From contig MGDH01000022.1 of the NCBI GenBank assembly GCA_001790855.1, positions 127,945-191,944 on the forward strand: a DNA stretch of 64,000 nucleotides, read 5' to 3'. Below, piece after piece: positions 62,887-64,000 of the stretch (position 1 is the stretch's first letter; the number at the start of each line of letters is the position of its first letter). Source of the DNA: Candidatus Schekmanbacteria bacterium RIFCSPLOWO2_02_FULL_38_14. GTDB taxonomy: Bacteria > Schekmanbacteria > GWA2-38-11. Made by a program: the position numbers and the translations under genes. The notes beneath the pieces were generated by a model. The model did not search any database. It saw only the letters and a list, made by a program, of their open reading frames with translations, and was not told the DNA's origin.

Positions 62887-63663
62887 GTGGGAATAAAAGG
62901 AAGAATTAATGAAAAGAACAGGGGGATTTTTGTAGGCTTGACGCTTTTTGCCCTTTCCCTGCTTGTAATTGTTGACATTGGGATAGTAAAGCTCACGAAT
63001 TCTCAGTTTTTTAGTGGTAAGTTCATTGCAATTTTCAACCTGATTCTGTCAGCAATCATAGGAAGTTTTGGAGTCATCATATTGTTTCTTGTTGCAGCGC
63101 TTTTCTTTAACTGGCGCATCCCGTGCTTTTCATTCAGCCAGAAAATTTACCATAGAATAGTTTTCCCCCTCATAATCCTTTCAGGCAGGATACTCAATAT
63201 CTCCAAGGAAACAATACAGCAGTCATTGATAGATATTAACAACAGTATTGTAAGATTAAGAGGGATTAAGGTGAAACCTGAGGAACTCCTTCTCCTTCTG
63301 CCCCATTGCCTTCAGAATTCAAACTGCAGGATAAAGCTCGCAAATAACCTTATCAATTGCGAAAAATGCGGAGAATGCACAATCAAGGAACTCTGTGAGA
63401 TTGGAATAAACCGGAAAATCATGTTATCCCTTGCAAAGGGAGGAACTGAAGCAAGGAAAATTCTTGGAGAAATCAAGCCAAAAGCAGTAATAGCAGTGGC
63501 GTGTGAAAGGGATTTAATATCAGGAATAATTGATTCCTACCCCTTGTCTGTTTTTGGAATTATCAATGACAGGCCCTTTGGGTATTGCAAGGATACCTGC
63601 ATAAATTTAGATGCAATAAAGGAAGGGATTGAACTTTTTCTAGGAGAGTACAGTGCTTTTTGA
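62887..63663 (+). CDS. DUF116-family protein
   Basis: A protein of about 258 aa (start GTG 62887 after AAAGGA; TTG 62863 is an alternative). Two or three N-terminal membrane helices (IFVGLTLFALSLLVIVDIGIV, FNLILSAIIGSFGVIILFLVAALFF) are followed by a Cys-rich DUF116 domain: LLLLPHCLQNSNCRIKLANNLINCEKCGECTIKELCEIG, AVACERDLISGI and a final DRPFGYCKDTCIN. The cysteines suggest a metal or Fe-S site. Function unknown. It overlaps the deformylase gene by 11 nt. Confidence 0.85.
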   Translation: MGIKGRINEKNRGIFVGLTLFALSLLVIVDIGIVKLTNSQFFSGKFIAIFNLILSAIIGSFGVIILFLVAALFFNWRIPCFSFSQKIYHRIVFPLIILSGRILNISKETIQQSLIDINNSIVRLRGIKVKPEELLLLLPHCLQNSNCRIKLANNLINCEKCGECTIKELCEIGINRKIMLSLAKGGTEARKILGEIKPKAVIAVACERDLISGIIDSYPLSVFGIINDRPFGYCKDTCINLDAIKEGIELFLGEYSAF

Positions 63664-64000
63664 CATATTGCAGTACCCTAACCCGATTTTAAAGAAGAAA
63701 GCAAATAAAGTAGATATTGTTGACAAGGAGGTTCAAAGGCTTCTTGATGACATGGTTGAAACAATGTACAATGCCCCCGGAATTGGCCTTGCGGCTCCTC
63801 AAATAGGAAAATCAATGAAAGCAATTGTTGCTGACATAAGCCCAAAGAATGAGAGCGGGGAACTGATAAAGTTAATCAATCCTGTAATTGTTCATGCTGA
63901 GGGTGAAGAGATTATGGAGGAAGGATGTTTGAGCGTTCCGGGATTTACAGAGTTTGTTAAAAGAGCTCAAAAGATAGTTGTAAGAGGACTGAATGAAAAA
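63653..64000 (+). CDS. def: Peptide deformylase (N-terminal part, cut by window end)
   Basis: The first 116 codons of peptide deformylase, which removes the formyl group from new proteins. The start is the GTG at 63653 after TAGGAGAG, inside the end of the DUF116 gene. Motif I (GIGLAAPQIG) and motif II (EEGCLSVPG) are present, and the HExxH motif would lie past the window edge. The coding frame is unbroken. Confidence 0.96.
   Translation, partial: MLFDILQYPNPILKKKANKVDIVDKEVQRLLDDMVETMYNAPGIGLAAPQIGKSMKAIVADISPKNESGELIKLINPVIVHAEGEEIMEEGCLSVPGFTEFVKRAQKIVVRGLNEK

Overview
This is 64 kb of chromosome from an AT-rich, uncultured-looking diderm bacterium. The evidence for an outer membrane is a Skp/OmpH-type chaperone, several secreted c-type cytochrome-like proteins and a Tat substrate. 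MurE carries the DNPR motif of meso-diaminopimelate-adding enzymes. I cannot fix the phylum from sequence alone. The mix (AT-rich genome, ADP-forming acetyl-CoA synthetase, NfnAB, rSAM/SPASM proteins, many short intergenic repeats) would fit an anaerobic or facultative candidate phylum of the Schekmanbacteria/Nitrospirae/Deltaproteobacteria sort, but that is a guess. No phage, IS element or CRISPR array is visible.

Layout. (1) 0.3-4.4 kb: a sigma/anti-sigma pair, then groES-groEL under a perfect CIRCE operator. (2) 4.7-5.7 kb: moaA, convergent with the next block. (3) 5.7-23 kb: a compact minus-strand division and cell wall (dcw) operon, mraZ-rsmH-ftsL-ftsI-murE-murF-murD-ftsW-murG-murC-murB-(unknown)-ddl-ftsQ-ftsA-ftsZ. 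mraY is absent from its usual place between murF and murD. (4) 23.5-28.7 kb: a PPi-type phosphofructokinase, tmRNA, Skp/OmpH, a WecA-like polyprenyl-phosphate sugar-phosphate transferase fused to a GAF-like domain, and a REC-GGDEF diguanylate cyclase. (5) 28.8-35.3 kb: an M48-LysM protease, a TIM-barrel protein, the NfnAB-type transhydrogenase pair and purH. (6) 35.4-40.9 kb, minus strand: a small ferritin-like protein, Nfu, a DsrE-like protein, IscS, IscU and TusA, then an RRE-radical SAM-SPASM protein followed by a 20-codon Cys-rich ORF with a perfect Shine-Dalgarno and its own terminator. That last pair is the best candidate here for an undescribed RiPP system. (7) 41-50.5 kb: UbiD, a secreted CAP/SCP protein, two-subunit ADP-forming acyl-CoA synthetase, an acyl-CoA dehydrogenase with relocated catalytic Glu, and a GlcD-like FAD oxidase. 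(8) 50.6-56.2 kb: a FecR protein with a terminal CxxCH heme motif coupled to a CHASE2-class III cyclase, an HTH-nucleotidyltransferase with a doubled palindromic operator and a truncated HEPN-like partner, an RlmI-like methyltransferase and a second nucleotidyltransferase. (9) 56.8-64 kb: tRNA-Pro, purM, a diheme peroxidase, a Tat-exported metallophosphoesterase, a monoheme protein, an HD hydrolase, a DUF5989 peptide, RadC, DUF116 and the start of peptide deformylase.

Genes working together. The dcw operon builds and divides the wall. The IscS/IscU/Nfu/TusA/DsrE block handles sulfur and Fe-S clusters and sits directly upstream of the Fe-S-dependent rSAM enzyme. AcdAB, the acyl-CoA dehydrogenase, GlcD and NfnAB suggest organic-acid and electron-balancing metabolism. 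Intergenic spaces carry several families of short repeats and palindromes, some placed inside operons and one able to mislead start calling (acdB).
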